A DNA stretch of 64,000 nucleotides from 73-13 sp035555435. Lineage in GTDB: Bacteria > Actinomycetota > Actinomycetes > Actinomycetales > Microbacteriaceae. The notes beneath the pieces are model-generated. The model was not told the DNA's origin. It worked only from the letters and a program-made list of their open reading frames with translations, and ran no database searches. The stretch lies in NCBI GenBank assembly GCA_035555435.1, contig DATMGN010000019.1:16549-80548 (forward strand), written 5' to 3'. The translations under genes and the position numbers were made by a program. This document shows, piece after piece, positions 42,588 to 50,815 of the stretch (positions within the stretch are counted from its first letter, which is position 1; each line of letters starts with the position of its first letter).

Positions 42588-43468
42588 TGTCCTTCGTGCA
42601 ATCGCTCGTCGATGCGATCTCCGCTGGTGCCGTCTACGCGCTGGCGGCACTCGGTATCGGCCTCGTCTTCGGGGTACTCCGCCTAGCGAACTTCGCCTAC
42701 GGAGAGGTGATCACGGGCGCTGCGTTCACGCTCATCCTGCTGTGGCCGGTGTCGTGGCCCCTCGCTCTTGTCGCGTCCGTCGTTGTCGCAATTGCGCTGT
42801 CGCTCTTGATGGATCTCGTGGTGTTCCGGTGGATGCGTCAACAGTCCCCGGTCGTGCTGCTGGCCGCCAGCTTCGGGCTCAGCATCTTGCTCCAGCGTGC
42901 ATACGAAGGACTGTTCGGTTCAAGCGTTCGCACCGCGGCCGTCGCGCCCGAACTGACACGGTCGTTCGATCTTGGAGGGTTTCGGGTCAGCCTCCTCGCG
43001 TTCGTCGCGATCGTGCTTGCCGCGTGTCTCCTCGCGACGGTCAGCATCTTTCTCCGACGCTCGAGGATGGGCCTGCAGGTCCAGGCCGCCGCAATGGATT
43101 TCCGCGCCGCGCGCATCCTTGGTATTCGCTCCGGTGTGGTGATCGCCGTCACGTTCGCCATCAGTGGCGTGCTCGCAGCGGCGGTCGCGTTCGTGCTCAC
43201 AGCCCAGTCCGGAGCTGTCGAGCCAGCCTTCGGGGTTCAGGCGACCCTGTTCGGGTTGATCGGCGCGGTGATCGGCGGCTTGAACCGCATCGGCGGCGCG
43301 GTGATCGGCGGCTTCGCCGTCGGGTTCGCACTGTCCCTCCTGACCTCATGGCTGCCTCCCGAGCTCAACAGCTTCAGAGTCGCATTCGTCTACTTGCTCG
43401 TGATCGTCGTTCTCCTGATCGTCCCCAACGGCATCTTTGCCGGCCGAAATGCAAAGGGCCGCATATGA
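42584..43468 (+). CDS. ABC transporter permease (LivH-like)
   Basis: A 294-residue permease with about eight membrane helices. GAVYALAALGIGLVFGVLRLANFAYGEVITGAAF is the LivH N-terminal signature, RRSRMGLQVQAAAMDFRAARILGI the cytoplasmic coupling loop. GTG at 42584 or the adjacent ATG at 42587 may start it; both overlap or abut the previous stop. Its stop overlaps the LivM-like start (ATGA). Confidence 0.9.
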   Translation: MMSFVQSLVDAISAGAVYALAALGIGLVFGVLRLANFAYGEVITGAAFTLILLWPVSWPLALVASVVVAIALSLLMDLVVFRWMRQQSPVVLLAASFGLSILLQRAYEGLFGSSVRTAAVAPELTRSFDLGGFRVSLLAFVAIVLAACLLATVSIFLRRSRMGLQVQAAAMDFRAARILGIRSGVVIAVTFAISGVLAAAVAFVLTAQSGAVEPAFGVQATLFGLIGAVIGGLNRIGGAVIGGFAVGFALSLLTSWLPPELNSFRVAFVYLLVIVVLLIVPNGIFAGRNAKGRI

Positions 43469-44532
43469 CTTCTTCGCGCCGGTTCCCGATCGGATGGGCA
43501 GCGCCCAGCTGGGCGCTCACCACTTGGACGCTCGTGGTCCCCCTCGCGGCGGTGTGGTTGTTCGCGTCAGTCATGAGTTCGCTTTCTGCGACGGCAGCGA
43601 TCGACCTCGGCTACGCGCTGACCAACATGATCGTTGTCGTGGCGCTGTGGACCTTCATCGGCAACAGCGGCGTCCTGTCCTTCGGGCACATCGCGTTCGT
43701 CGCGCTCGGAGCGTGGACGATGTCGCTCCTCACGGTCTCGCCGATGGTCAAGTCGTCCACGATGCCGGGCTTGTTCCCGTTCCTTGCGGAGGCATCACTC
43801 GATCCATTGACGGCCGTGCTCCTCGCTGCCCTCGTCGGGGGAGTCGCTGCGCTCGTCAGCGGCTTCGCGCTCATGCGGCTCAATGGCCTTGAGGCCGGGG
43901 TGGCCACGTTCGCACTCCTCATGGTGGTCGTCCAGGTGCTGACCTATGCGAGTCTCGTCGGTCCTAGGTCGGGACAGTCGATCACGGGGGTCCCGCGGGC
44001 GTTCGATCTGCAAGGCTTGCTGTGGTTGACGGTCGTCGTCATCGCAATCGCTTGGGCGTTCGGCCGGACTCGAAGCGCTCGCATGCTTCGAGCTTCGCGG
44101 GAGAACGTGCTCGCCGCGCCTGCGTCGGGTATCAAGGTCACCAGGCATCGCATCATCGCGTTCACCGTTTCCGGAGCGCTCGCTGGCGTCGGGGGGGCCG
44201 TGTGGGCTCAGACGAATGGTGTCGTGCAGGCATCCCAATTTGGCCTCGACTTCACCTTCACCACGATCGCGATGCTCGTCATCGGTGGGATGTTCTCACT
44301 CTGGGGAGCGGTCCTCGGGACGATCGTGATCGCTACGCTGAGCCATTTCGTTGGTGTCCTCGAACAAGGCATCCACATCGCGGGGCTCGTTGTCACCGTG
44401 CCATCTGGGAGCCGGTTGGTCGTAGTTGCGGCATTCATGGTCGCGATCCTCATACTCAGGCCGTCGGGCGTCACCGGAGGGCGCGAAGCAACCTGGCCTT
44501 GGCGCGCACGCGACCCTTTCCCTGTGAAGTAG
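43465..44532 (+). CDS. ABC transporter permease (LivM-like)
   Basis: A 355-residue permease, about ten membrane helices, with GNSGVLSFGHIAFVALGAWTMSLL (LivM signature), a coupling loop RTRSARMLRASRENVLAAPASGIKVTRHRIIAFTVSGALAGVGGAVWAQ and FTFTTIAMLVIGGMFSLWGAVLGT. ATG at 43465 overlaps the LivH-like stop. There is no fused ATPase. It completes a full importer with one lipoprotein, two permeases and two ATPases. Confidence 0.9.
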   Translation: MTSSRRFPIGWAAPSWALTTWTLVVPLAAVWLFASVMSSLSATAAIDLGYALTNMIVVVALWTFIGNSGVLSFGHIAFVALGAWTMSLLTVSPMVKSSTMPGLFPFLAEASLDPLTAVLLAALVGGVAALVSGFALMRLNGLEAGVATFALLMVVVQVLTYASLVGPRSGQSITGVPRAFDLQGLLWLTVVVIAIAWAFGRTRSARMLRASRENVLAAPASGIKVTRHRIIAFTVSGALAGVGGAVWAQTNGVVQASQFGLDFTFTTIAMLVIGGMFSLWGAVLGTIVIATLSHFVGVLEQGIHIAGLVVTVPSGSRLVVVAAFMVAILILRPSGVTGGREATWPWRARDPFPVK

Positions 44533-44781
44533 GGGACCGCGGCGCAGTGGAGAAGTCAGCGCAGTGCTCCGCGGCTCCGCGCCAAGGGCTTTGGCGCGCC
44601 AATCGTGGTCGGCTGTCCTTTTGCACGCGCGTCGATAGCACGTATTGTGAAGCTACTGGCGCCGGCCAATGGAGGTCGCACCAGCAACGCCGACGCAACA
44701 CGACTGAAACACCGTGTTGGAATACTGCACACGCAATCACTGTCCAGAGAGGGGACGTGGCGTGATTGCGAACGGAGACCA

Positions 44782-45783
44782 ATGAGCGCGATCGCGACAA
44801 TGCCATTCGAGGCGTCGGACAGTCTTGGTGCCCGCAACGTCGTCTTGAAGACGAACAACATTGACGAATTCGCTGGCACGTTGGCAAACCTCTACTACCC
44901 CGCGCGGTTCGAATATACGCAAACAGACGGCCCGTGCTCAAAGTCCTCGCTTCGTGCGGTGGCGTCGAAAGAGTCGGTCGTCGGAATCATGCGCACCGGT
45001 GGCGAGATCACGATCGAGCCTCGTCTGGCCGCAACGACGTACCACGTCAACATTCCGATTGCGGGGCGCCTGTCGGCTAGTGCCGGCGCCGAGGATGTCG
45101 GGGCCGACCCCGACCACGCGGTCGTTCATTCAGCCGAACGACGGCACTATCTTGATTCTTGGGCCCGGGATACGCCGCTACTCAGCCTCAAGTTCGGCCG
45201 TGGGCTGGTCGAGGGCGAGCTCGAGAAGCTGACCGGCCGGTCGGTACTGAGCCCGATCGCGTTTGATCCGGTGTTCGACCTCTCATCGTCCCCCGAAGGT
45301 CGCTCGTGGAGGCGGATGGCGACATCGCTGGCACAGGAGCTGCATGAGCCTGGCAGCCTGTACGTGGATCCGATCGTCCACCGCGAGTACGTGCGTTCAC
45401 TCGTGGTGGCGCTTCTCGTGGCACAATCCCACAGTTACAGCGACTGGCTGGCGTACGGGGACCGTCCGAACCCGCGGATGCTGCGTCGGGCGACAATGTA
45501 CATCGAGGAACATTCTCGCGAGCCCCTCACGCTTGCTGACCTCGCTGAGATCGCCGGGTGCGGACCGCGCCGTCTTCAGGAGACGTTCCGTGACTACCTC
45601 AATGACACGCCGATGGGCTACCTCCGCCGGGTGCGGCTCCACGACGCGCGTGATCTGATCCGAGATGAGGGAAGGCCGGTCACCGAGGCGGCCTACATCA
45701 GCGGCTTCACGCATCTGGGCCGGTTCGCGGCCGCGTACCGGCAACAGTTTGGAGAGTCTCCGTCCCAAACTGCTCGAGGCTGA
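44782..45783 (+). CDS. AraC-family transcriptional regulator
   Basis: A 333-residue regulator. The N-terminal about 190 residues fit the AraC-binding-like domain found in regulators such as those of aromatic catabolism (FEYTQTDGPCSKSS, YHVNIPIAGRLSASAG). The C-terminal double HTH is clear: REPLTLADLAEIAGCGPRRLQETFRDYLNDTPMGYLRRVRLHDARDLI, then PVTEAAYISGFTHLGRFAAAYRQQFGESPSQT. ATG at 44782 has GGAG upstream; the open frame before it lacks support. It lies between the importer and the oxygenase genes, so it probably activates both. The 249 bases upstream hold its promoter but no other gene. Confidence 0.88.
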   Translation: MSAIATMPFEASDSLGARNVVLKTNNIDEFAGTLANLYYPARFEYTQTDGPCSKSSLRAVASKESVVGIMRTGGEITIEPRLAATTYHVNIPIAGRLSASAGAEDVGADPDHAVVHSAERRHYLDSWARDTPLLSLKFGRGLVEGELEKLTGRSVLSPIAFDPVFDLSSSPEGRSWRRMATSLAQELHEPGSLYVDPIVHREYVRSLVVALLVAQSHSYSDWLAYGDRPNPRMLRRATMYIEEHSREPLTLADLAEIAGCGPRRLQETFRDYLNDTPMGYLRRVRLHDARDLIRDEGRPVTEAAYISGFTHLGRFAAAYRQQFGESPSQTARG

Positions 45784-45881
45784 GCCCCGCGGCCGAAACC
45801 CTACTGCGGTAAGTGGCCAGTCGCCTCGCACAGCGGATATTCCGGATTCCGTTGCCGTCATAACTTCGAAGGCGTCCCGCT

Positions 45882-45917
45882 GATGGGAGCCCTCCGGTGA
45901 GCAGGGGCACTCCCATC
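45882..45917. promoter_or_regulatory. Hairpin/palindrome ahead of the first monooxygenase gene
   Basis: Perfect 8-bp arms GATGGGAG (45882-45889) and CTCCCATC (45910-45917), with an inner CCCT/AGGG pair, lie 28 bases before the monooxygenase start and 98 bases after the AraC stop. It may be the AraC regulator's terminator or an operator for the oxygenase operon. Confidence 0.5.
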
Positions 45918-45945
45918 GGTATCAGTTATGAGACGGAGCCTTACG

Positions 45946-47130
45946 ATGACGACTGCTGCCCCCGAAACCGCGGAGAACATCCTCGAGCGGGTTCGCGCAC
46001 TCAAGCCTCTTCTGCGAGAGAATGCCGCTGAAAGCGAGAGTCAGCGACGGATCGCGGACGCGAGTTTTGAGGCGCTTCTCGACGCAGGAGCCTTCTCGCT
46101 GTCCGTGCCGCACCGATTCGGTGGGCCCTCGCTCCCGCTGCGCTCCGTTATGGAGATTGTCGCGGAGATCGCGGAAGCAGACGCTGGTGCCGCGTGGGCA
46201 GTCAACCTGCTCAATGAGGGCGACTGGCTCGCGGGTCTGTTCCCCGACCAAGCGCAGAATGATGTCTTCGGCGGCAGCGTCCCGGCGCGTGTCGCGACGG
46301 TTCTCGCGCCGACTGGCACGGCCACCAAGGTCGACGGGGGCTGGCGTGTGTCGGGCGAGTGGCCGTACAGCTCGGGCTCGCTCCACGCGACCTGGGCGAT
46401 CGTCGGGGTCGTGTTCCAGGACGCGGCTGGTGAGGTCGTCGACCAGGGCATTGTGATTCTCCCGAAGAGCGACTTCGAGATCCGCGACACGTGGTACGTC
46501 GCGGGCATGCGTGCGAGCGGTAGCAACACCGTGGTTGTCACCGACAAGTTCGTGCCGGACCACCGAAGAATGTCGACTGGCCCCGCCATCGAGGGCGACT
46601 ATCCGGCTGTGGAGCGCGACGTGGCACACAACTCGGCGTTTGTGCCGCATCTCGGATTGGTGCTCGTTGGCCCGCTCCTTGGCGCGGCTCGCGGAGCGCT
46701 GCAGTACGTCATCGAGAAGTCGGCCACAAAGGGCGTCGCCTACACCTCGATTACTCGTCAGGCCGACTCGGTCGCATTCCAACTCCTCGTCGCAGAGGCA
46801 GCCCAGCTTGTCGACACAGCGCACCTCCACGCATTCCGTGCTGCAGACGACATTGACCGCGCCGCTGCGGCCGGCGAGTACCCCGAGTACCTCATACGCG
46901 CCCGCATCCGCGCCGACATCGGGACCGTCGCCCAGACGGTGCTTCGCGCGTTCGACGTGCTACTGACCGCGCACGGGGCCGGCAGCTTCGCGGACGTCAA
47001 CCGCCTGCAGCGTCTTTGGCGAGATGCCGAAACGGCCTCGAGGCACGCCATCATCCTGCCGACCGTCGGCCAGGAGCTCTATGGCAAGGCCCTCGTGGGC
47101 GCGGAGAACGATCTCACGCCTCTCGTCTGA
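45946..47130 (+). CDS. Acyl-CoA dehydrogenase-fold flavin-dependent monooxygenase, oxygenase 1
   Basis: A 394-residue protein of the acyl-CoA dehydrogenase fold, group D flavin monooxygenase type (HsaA, HpaB-C2, DszC relatives). HRFGGPSLPLRSVMEIVAEIAEADAGAAWAVNLL is the N-terminal helical part; VSGEWPYSSGSLHATWAIVG and IRDTWYVAGMRASGSNTVVV, with the DTWYVAGMRASGS motif, mark oxygenases rather than dehydrogenases. It lacks the catalytic Glu pattern of true acyl-CoA dehydrogenases as far as can be seen. ATG at 45946 is preferred over 45928 because GGAG precedes it. A paralogue follows at 47,236. Substrate unknown. Confidence 0.82.
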   Translation: MTTAAPETAENILERVRALKPLLRENAAESESQRRIADASFEALLDAGAFSLSVPHRFGGPSLPLRSVMEIVAEIAEADAGAAWAVNLLNEGDWLAGLFPDQAQNDVFGGSVPARVATVLAPTGTATKVDGGWRVSGEWPYSSGSLHATWAIVGVVFQDAAGEVVDQGIVILPKSDFEIRDTWYVAGMRASGSNTVVVTDKFVPDHRRMSTGPAIEGDYPAVERDVAHNSAFVPHLGLVLVGPLLGAARGALQYVIEKSATKGVAYTSITRQADSVAFQLLVAEAAQLVDTAHLHAFRAADDIDRAAAAGEYPEYLIRARIRADIGTVAQTVLRAFDVLLTAHGAGSFADVNRLQRLWRDAETASRHAIILPTVGQELYGKALVGAENDLTPLV

Positions 47131-47235
47131 CGCACGGGGCCCGGGGGCGGCGTAGCCTCCTGGGCCCACCCGCCTAGCCCGCACAGCCTCCGGCTCAGCA
47201 TCCACGCTCGCGCCGCTGAAGGAATGGAGTGACCG

Positions 47236-48435
47236 ATGTCCAACACGATCCGTCCCGAGATCGCCGAGGTTGTCGCGCGGATCGATGACCTCCGCCCCTT
47301 GCTCATCGCATCCGGAACAGAAGCCGACCAGTTGCGGCGCATCCCGGAGTCGACGTTCTCTGCGCTGGCTGACACCGGTGCGTTTTCCGTCTCGGCCCCG
47401 ACTCGGTTTGGTGGCCTCGGAGCCAACACGCGGGAGGCGCATGCGGTTGCCCGTGCGATCGGGCGGGGCGATGGCAGCGCCGCCTGGGTTCACGGAATCC
47501 TGGACTCGGGTGCGTGGGTGGTCAGCCTCATGGACGATCGTGCGCAAGAGGACGTGTGGGCTGGCCCGAAGGGACTCGACTCGTTCATCTCCATCGTGCT
47601 CGCGACGACTTCGAACGCACGGCGCGTCGAAGGCGGCTATCGCGTGTCAGGCCGCTGGGGCTACGGCACTGGTAGCTTGCATGCGGACTGGTCGCTGCTC
47701 GGCTTCCCGCTGACGAACGAGCACGGTGATGTGATCGATGCTGGGCTCGCGCTCATCCCGACCGCGGATCTCACCTTCGACGACAACTGGTACGTCGCTG
47801 GCATGAAGTCGACGGGCAGCGTCACCCAGATCGCCGACGATGTATTCGTGCCGGCGCATCGCATCTTCCCGCTCACGGCAGCGGTCGAAGGCGGCTACCT
47901 CGGCACGAACGACGAGCGGAGCCACACGACGATCTTTGTGCCCTCGCTGTTCATGAAGCTCGTCGGGCCGCACCTCGGAATGGCTCGCGCGGCGCTCGAC
48001 TACGTAACTGCGAAGGCAGAGTCCAAGGCGATCGCCTACACGGGCTACGAAAAGCAGGCCGAATCGGCAGTCTTCCAGGTCGCGGTCGCCAGGGCAGCGG
48101 TGCAACTCAACGCCGTCGAACTCGTCGCAGCGAACGTCGCCGACGAGATCTATGACGCAGCCAGTCGCGGCTACTACGCTCCGTACGCCGAGCGAATCGA
48201 GATGCGTGCGCGTGCTGGTTGGGTAGTCGAGACGATCACCAGCATGCTCAACGACTTGATGACGGCTCACGGATCGGCAGGCTTCGCGGAGTCGTCCGTA
48301 CTGCAGCGCATCTGGCGTGACCAGGCGACCGCGAGTCGCCACGGTCACACACTCGGCGCCAGTGGGTACGAGGCATATGGCAAGACGCTGCTCGGCCGAG
48401 AGAGCGACGCCCGCTTCGTTCTCCCGATTGTGTGA
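47236..48435 (+). CDS. Acyl-CoA dehydrogenase-fold flavin-dependent monooxygenase, oxygenase 2
   Basis: A 399-residue paralogue of the preceding oxygenase with the same landmarks: TRFGGLGANTREAHAVARAIGRGDGSAAWVHGIL, VSGRWGYGTGSLHADWSLLG, FDDNWYVAGMKSTGSVTQIADDVFVP and the C-terminal RIWRDQATASRHGHTLG. The pair is clearly homologous along its whole length. Reduced flavin is presumably supplied by the reductase encoded four bases downstream. ATG at 47236 with GGAG nine bases upstream; the 105-bp gap before it shows no hairpin. Confidence 0.82.
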   Translation: MSNTIRPEIAEVVARIDDLRPLLIASGTEADQLRRIPESTFSALADTGAFSVSAPTRFGGLGANTREAHAVARAIGRGDGSAAWVHGILDSGAWVVSLMDDRAQEDVWAGPKGLDSFISIVLATTSNARRVEGGYRVSGRWGYGTGSLHADWSLLGFPLTNEHGDVIDAGLALIPTADLTFDDNWYVAGMKSTGSVTQIADDVFVPAHRIFPLTAAVEGGYLGTNDERSHTTIFVPSLFMKLVGPHLGMARAALDYVTAKAESKAIAYTGYEKQAESAVFQVAVARAAVQLNAVELVAANVADEIYDAASRGYYAPYAERIEMRARAGWVVETITSMLNDLMTAHGSAGFAESSVLQRIWRDQATASRHGHTLGASGYEAYGKTLLGRESDARFVLPIV

Positions 48436-48439
48436 ACGC

Positions 48440-49051
48440 ATGGAGGCCACGAAGCTCGACACGCCTGCTGACGTGCGCGCCGAATCGTCGGCACAGGGTC
48501 GGCGCGCTACGGCGGAGGAACTGAAGTACGCGTTCCGTCACCATCCGGCGGGGGTCGCACTGGTGACAGCTGACATCGGCGACGGTCCCGTCGCAATGAC
48601 GGTGAGCTCGATCAGCTCGGTGACCCTCTCGCCGCCGACCATCGTGTTCTCCGCCTCCTCGGCATCATCCTCGACGCCGACACTGCGGCGTGCGAGCACG
48701 GTCGTGGTGCATCTCCTCACTACGGCCGATCTCGAGCTCGCGAAGCTCGGTGCGCGAAGTGGAGCGGATCGCTTCGGGCCCCACGTGGCCTGGGGTCGGC
48801 TGCCTTCTGGCGAGCCCTACTACCCGGCCGTGAGTTCCTGGCTCCGCTGCGAGGTGATTGAGCACGTCGACCTGCATGGCTCGCTGCTGTTCGTGCTCGA
48901 GGCGATCGAGGCGAGCCCGCAGGGGGGCCAGTCAGAAACGGTCCGGCAGCCGCTCGTGTACCACGATCGCAAGTGGCACGCGCTCGGCGGACGATCCGTA
49001 CTGCCGGAGATCGGTGCGGCGGTCGCCAACACGCTCCGCCGCGACGAATAG
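48440..49051 (+). CDS. Flavin reductase (HpaC/HsaB-like)
   Basis: A 203-residue FMN-binding split-barrel flavin reductase that supplies reduced FMN or FAD to a partner oxygenase. EELKYAFRHHPAGVALVTADIGDGPVAMTVSSISSVTLSPPTIVFSASSASSS is the flavin site, and AVSSWLRCEVIEHVDLHGSLLFVLEAIEA the closing strand. ATG at 48440, four bases after oxygenase 2; the frame is open upstream but that overlaps the oxygenase. Last gene of the island. Confidence 0.88.
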   Translation: MEATKLDTPADVRAESSAQGRRATAEELKYAFRHHPAGVALVTADIGDGPVAMTVSSISSVTLSPPTIVFSASSASSSTPTLRRASTVVVHLLTTADLELAKLGARSGADRFGPHVAWGRLPSGEPYYPAVSSWLRCEVIEHVDLHGSLLFVLEAIEASPQGGQSETVRQPLVYHDRKWHALGGRSVLPEIGAAVANTLRRDE

Positions 49052-49118
49052 CAAGACGCAAGGGTCCAGCGTCCGCTACGTGGCGGGCAGTGACGCCGTG
49101 CTCTGGCTACCGCCGCGT

Positions 49119-49634
49119 CTACCACACCCGGGTGAACGGCATGGGCTTGCGCATCCGGATGAGCAGCAGCAGCGGGATGATGACGTACGCGCTGTTGATG
49201 AGGAGGAACTTGACGGGGTTCTGCGTCTGGAACTCCGGCTCGCCGAAGAACTCGACACCGAAGACGATGACCCCCGTGATGATCGAGATCGCGCTCGCGT
49301 AGATGACCGCCCAGAGCTGGATCCAGTTCCAGCCGCGCAGCAGGGCGAGCACGAGCAGGATGTAGAACGGCCCGTAGACGAAGGCCGAGAGGCCCGTCAC
49401 GAAGCGCATCCAGACCGGCGGGTCCATGAAGAGCGGGTCGGCGTCGTGCGCGTAGGCGTAGTTCGCGGCGACGATCGGGTTCGTCGCGTCGGCGGTGATG
49501 GGGATGCCGAGCGCGGGGATCAGGTCCGCGATGCCGCTGGAGACGAACGCCCAGGCGAAGAAGACGGCGAACGCGATGTCGACCCAGCGTCGGCGCAGCG
49601 GCAGGTTGGGGGAGAGCTTCGTCGGTTCGGACAC
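49119..49634 (-). CDS. EXPERA/emopamil-binding-like four-helix membrane protein
   Basis: A 171-residue membrane protein with four helices (about residues 17-35, 70-100, 103-125, 140-160) and conserved DPLFMDPPVWMRFVTGLSAFVYGPFYILLVLALLRGWNW, which recalls the EXPERA (EBP/TMEM97) domain. Function in bacteria is not known. GTG at 49634, divergent from the VIT gene 38 bases away. Its last 25 codons and TAG stop lie in the right-hand 77-bp repeat and appear to have been supplied by the island; a second copy with a TGA stop is at 37,983. Confidence 0.75.
   Translation of the reverse strand: MSEPTKLSPNLPLRRRWVDIAFAVFFAWAFVSSGIADLIPALGIPITADATNPIVAANYAYAHDADPLFMDPPVWMRFVTGLSAFVYGPFYILLVLALLRGWNWIQLWAVIYASAISIITGVIVFGVEFFGEPEFQTQNPVKFLLINSAYVIIPLLLLIRMRKPMPFTRVW
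49121..49197. repeat. Right 77-bp direct repeat of the island (att-like)
   Basis: Contains the final 25 codons of the EXPERA-like gene. Identical at 76 of 77 positions with 37,985-38,061. Beyond 49,197 and before 49,121 the two loci are unrelated. Confidence 0.9.
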
Positions 49635-49672
49635 CCCGCCACGCTATTGGCCGCGGATAGGCTTGACGGGTC

Positions 49673-50815
49673 ATGACACGCGCGCCGGGGGCCAAGCCTG
49701 ACGCTCGCGCCGATGTGCGGCGGTGGCGTCGCTACCTCGCCGCCGAGCGCGCCGAGGCGAGCGTGTATCGCGACCTCGCGTCGCGCCGACGCGGTGACGA
49801 GCAGGCGATCCTGCTCGCGCTCGCCGATGCCGAGGACCGGCACGCGCAGCACTGGATCGACCTGCTCGGACCGCGCGCCCAGCCCGAGCCGCGGCCAGGT
49901 GCCGCCACACGCGTCCTCGGGTTCTTCGCCCGCCGGTTCGGCTCCGTCTTCGTCCTCGCGCTCATGCAGCGTGCGGAGGGCCGGTCGCCGTACGAGACGG
50001 ATGCCGATGCGACGGAGGCGATGGCTGCCGATGAGCGGATCCACGGCGAGGTCGTGCGGGCGCTCGCGGCCGCCAAGCGGATTCGGCTCGCGGGCGGCTT
50101 CCGCGCCGCCGTCTTCGGCATGAACGACGGGCTCGTCTCGAATCTCGCACTCGTCCTCGGCGTCGGCGCGGCGGGGATGCCCGCGCAGGGAGTGCTCCTC
50201 ACCGGCGTCGCCGGACTCCTGGCCGGCTCGCTCAGCATGGCCGCGGGCGAGTTCGTCTCGGTGAGCTCGCAGCGCGAGCTGATCCGCGCCTCCGACCCGG
50301 ACCCCGCCGCGACCGAGCGGCTGCCGGCGCTCGACCTCGACGCGAACGAGCTCGCGCTCGTCTATCGCGCGCGCGGACTCAGCGCCGCCGATGCGACCGC
50401 GAAGGCGGATCGTACGCTGCAGCGCGTCCGCTGGGGCCTCGACGGCGAGCGGGTCGCCGGGGGGCACACGCTCGGCACGGGACCCGCCGCGGAGACCGCC
50501 TCGATCCCCGTCCTCCTCGCCGCAGACGACGACCCGGTCGGCAGCGCCTGGTCGGCCGCGCTGTGGAGCTTCCTCTCCTTCGCCGCGGGCGCGCTCATCC
50601 CCGTCCTGCCCTACGCCTTCGGGGCCACGGGGTGGCTCGCGGTGGGCGTCGCGGCAGGGCTGGTCGGCGTCGCCCTGCTCATCACGGGGGCGATCACCGG
50701 AGTGCTGTCCGGGGCGGCCCCCCTGCCGCGCGCGCTGCGCCAGCTCGCGATCGGCTACGGCGCCGCCGCGGTCACCTACCTCCTCGGGCTCGCGTTCGGA
50801 GCGGTGCTCGGATGA
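49673..50815 (+). CDS. VIT1/CCC1 family metal transporter with N-terminal ferritin-like domain
   Basis: A 380-residue protein. Residues about 10-130 form a ferritin/rubrerythrin-like helical domain with Glu/His metal ligands (YLAAERAEASVYRDLA, EDRHAQHWIDLLG, AADERIHGEVV). Residues about 140-380 form the VIT1 membrane domain: GGFRAAVFGMNDGLVSNLALVLGVGAAG, GSLSMAAGEFVSVSSQRE, and four further helices. It probably exports or sequesters iron or manganese. ATG at 49673. The stop overlaps the next gene (ATGA). Confidence 0.87.
   Translation: MTRAPGAKPDARADVRRWRRYLAAERAEASVYRDLASRRRGDEQAILLALADAEDRHAQHWIDLLGPRAQPEPRPGAATRVLGFFARRFGSVFVLALMQRAEGRSPYETDADATEAMAADERIHGEVVRALAAAKRIRLAGGFRAAVFGMNDGLVSNLALVLGVGAAGMPAQGVLLTGVAGLLAGSLSMAAGEFVSVSSQRELIRASDPDPAATERLPALDLDANELALVYRARGLSAADATAKADRTLQRVRWGLDGERVAGGHTLGTGPAAETASIPVLLAADDDPVGSAWSAALWSFLSFAAGALIPVLPYAFGATGWLAVGVAAGLVGVALLITGAITGVLSGAAPLPRALRQLAIGYGAAAVTYLLGLAFGAVLG

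Larger units (their letters stand above)
37985..49197. mobile_element. Genomic island flanked by 77-bp direct repeats at the 3' end of the EXPERA-like gene
   Basis: The repeats at 37,985-38,061 and 49,121-49,197 are 76/77 identical and both carry the last 25 codons of one gene. Everything between them is a self-contained catabolic cassette whose codons end in A or T visibly more often than in the flanking genes. Restoration of the target gene's last codons by the incoming copy is typical of site-specific integration into gene ends. No integrase, transposase or conjugation gene is recognisable inside, so the element is either a remnant, moved in trans, or arose by recombination. Confidence 0.7.

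Noticed and set aside
45946..48435. Annotation of the two oxygenases as acyl-CoA dehydrogenases of fatty acid oxidation.
   Set aside because: They are followed by a flavin reductase and carry the DTWYVAGM / DNWYVAGM motif region of flavin oxygenases; no electron-transfer flavoprotein, thiolase or CoA ligase is nearby.
38062..49120. An integrase, transposase or relaxase gene inside the island.
   Set aside because: All eleven island genes are assigned to transport, regulation or metabolism; the non-coding gaps hold no frame with recombinase motifs.
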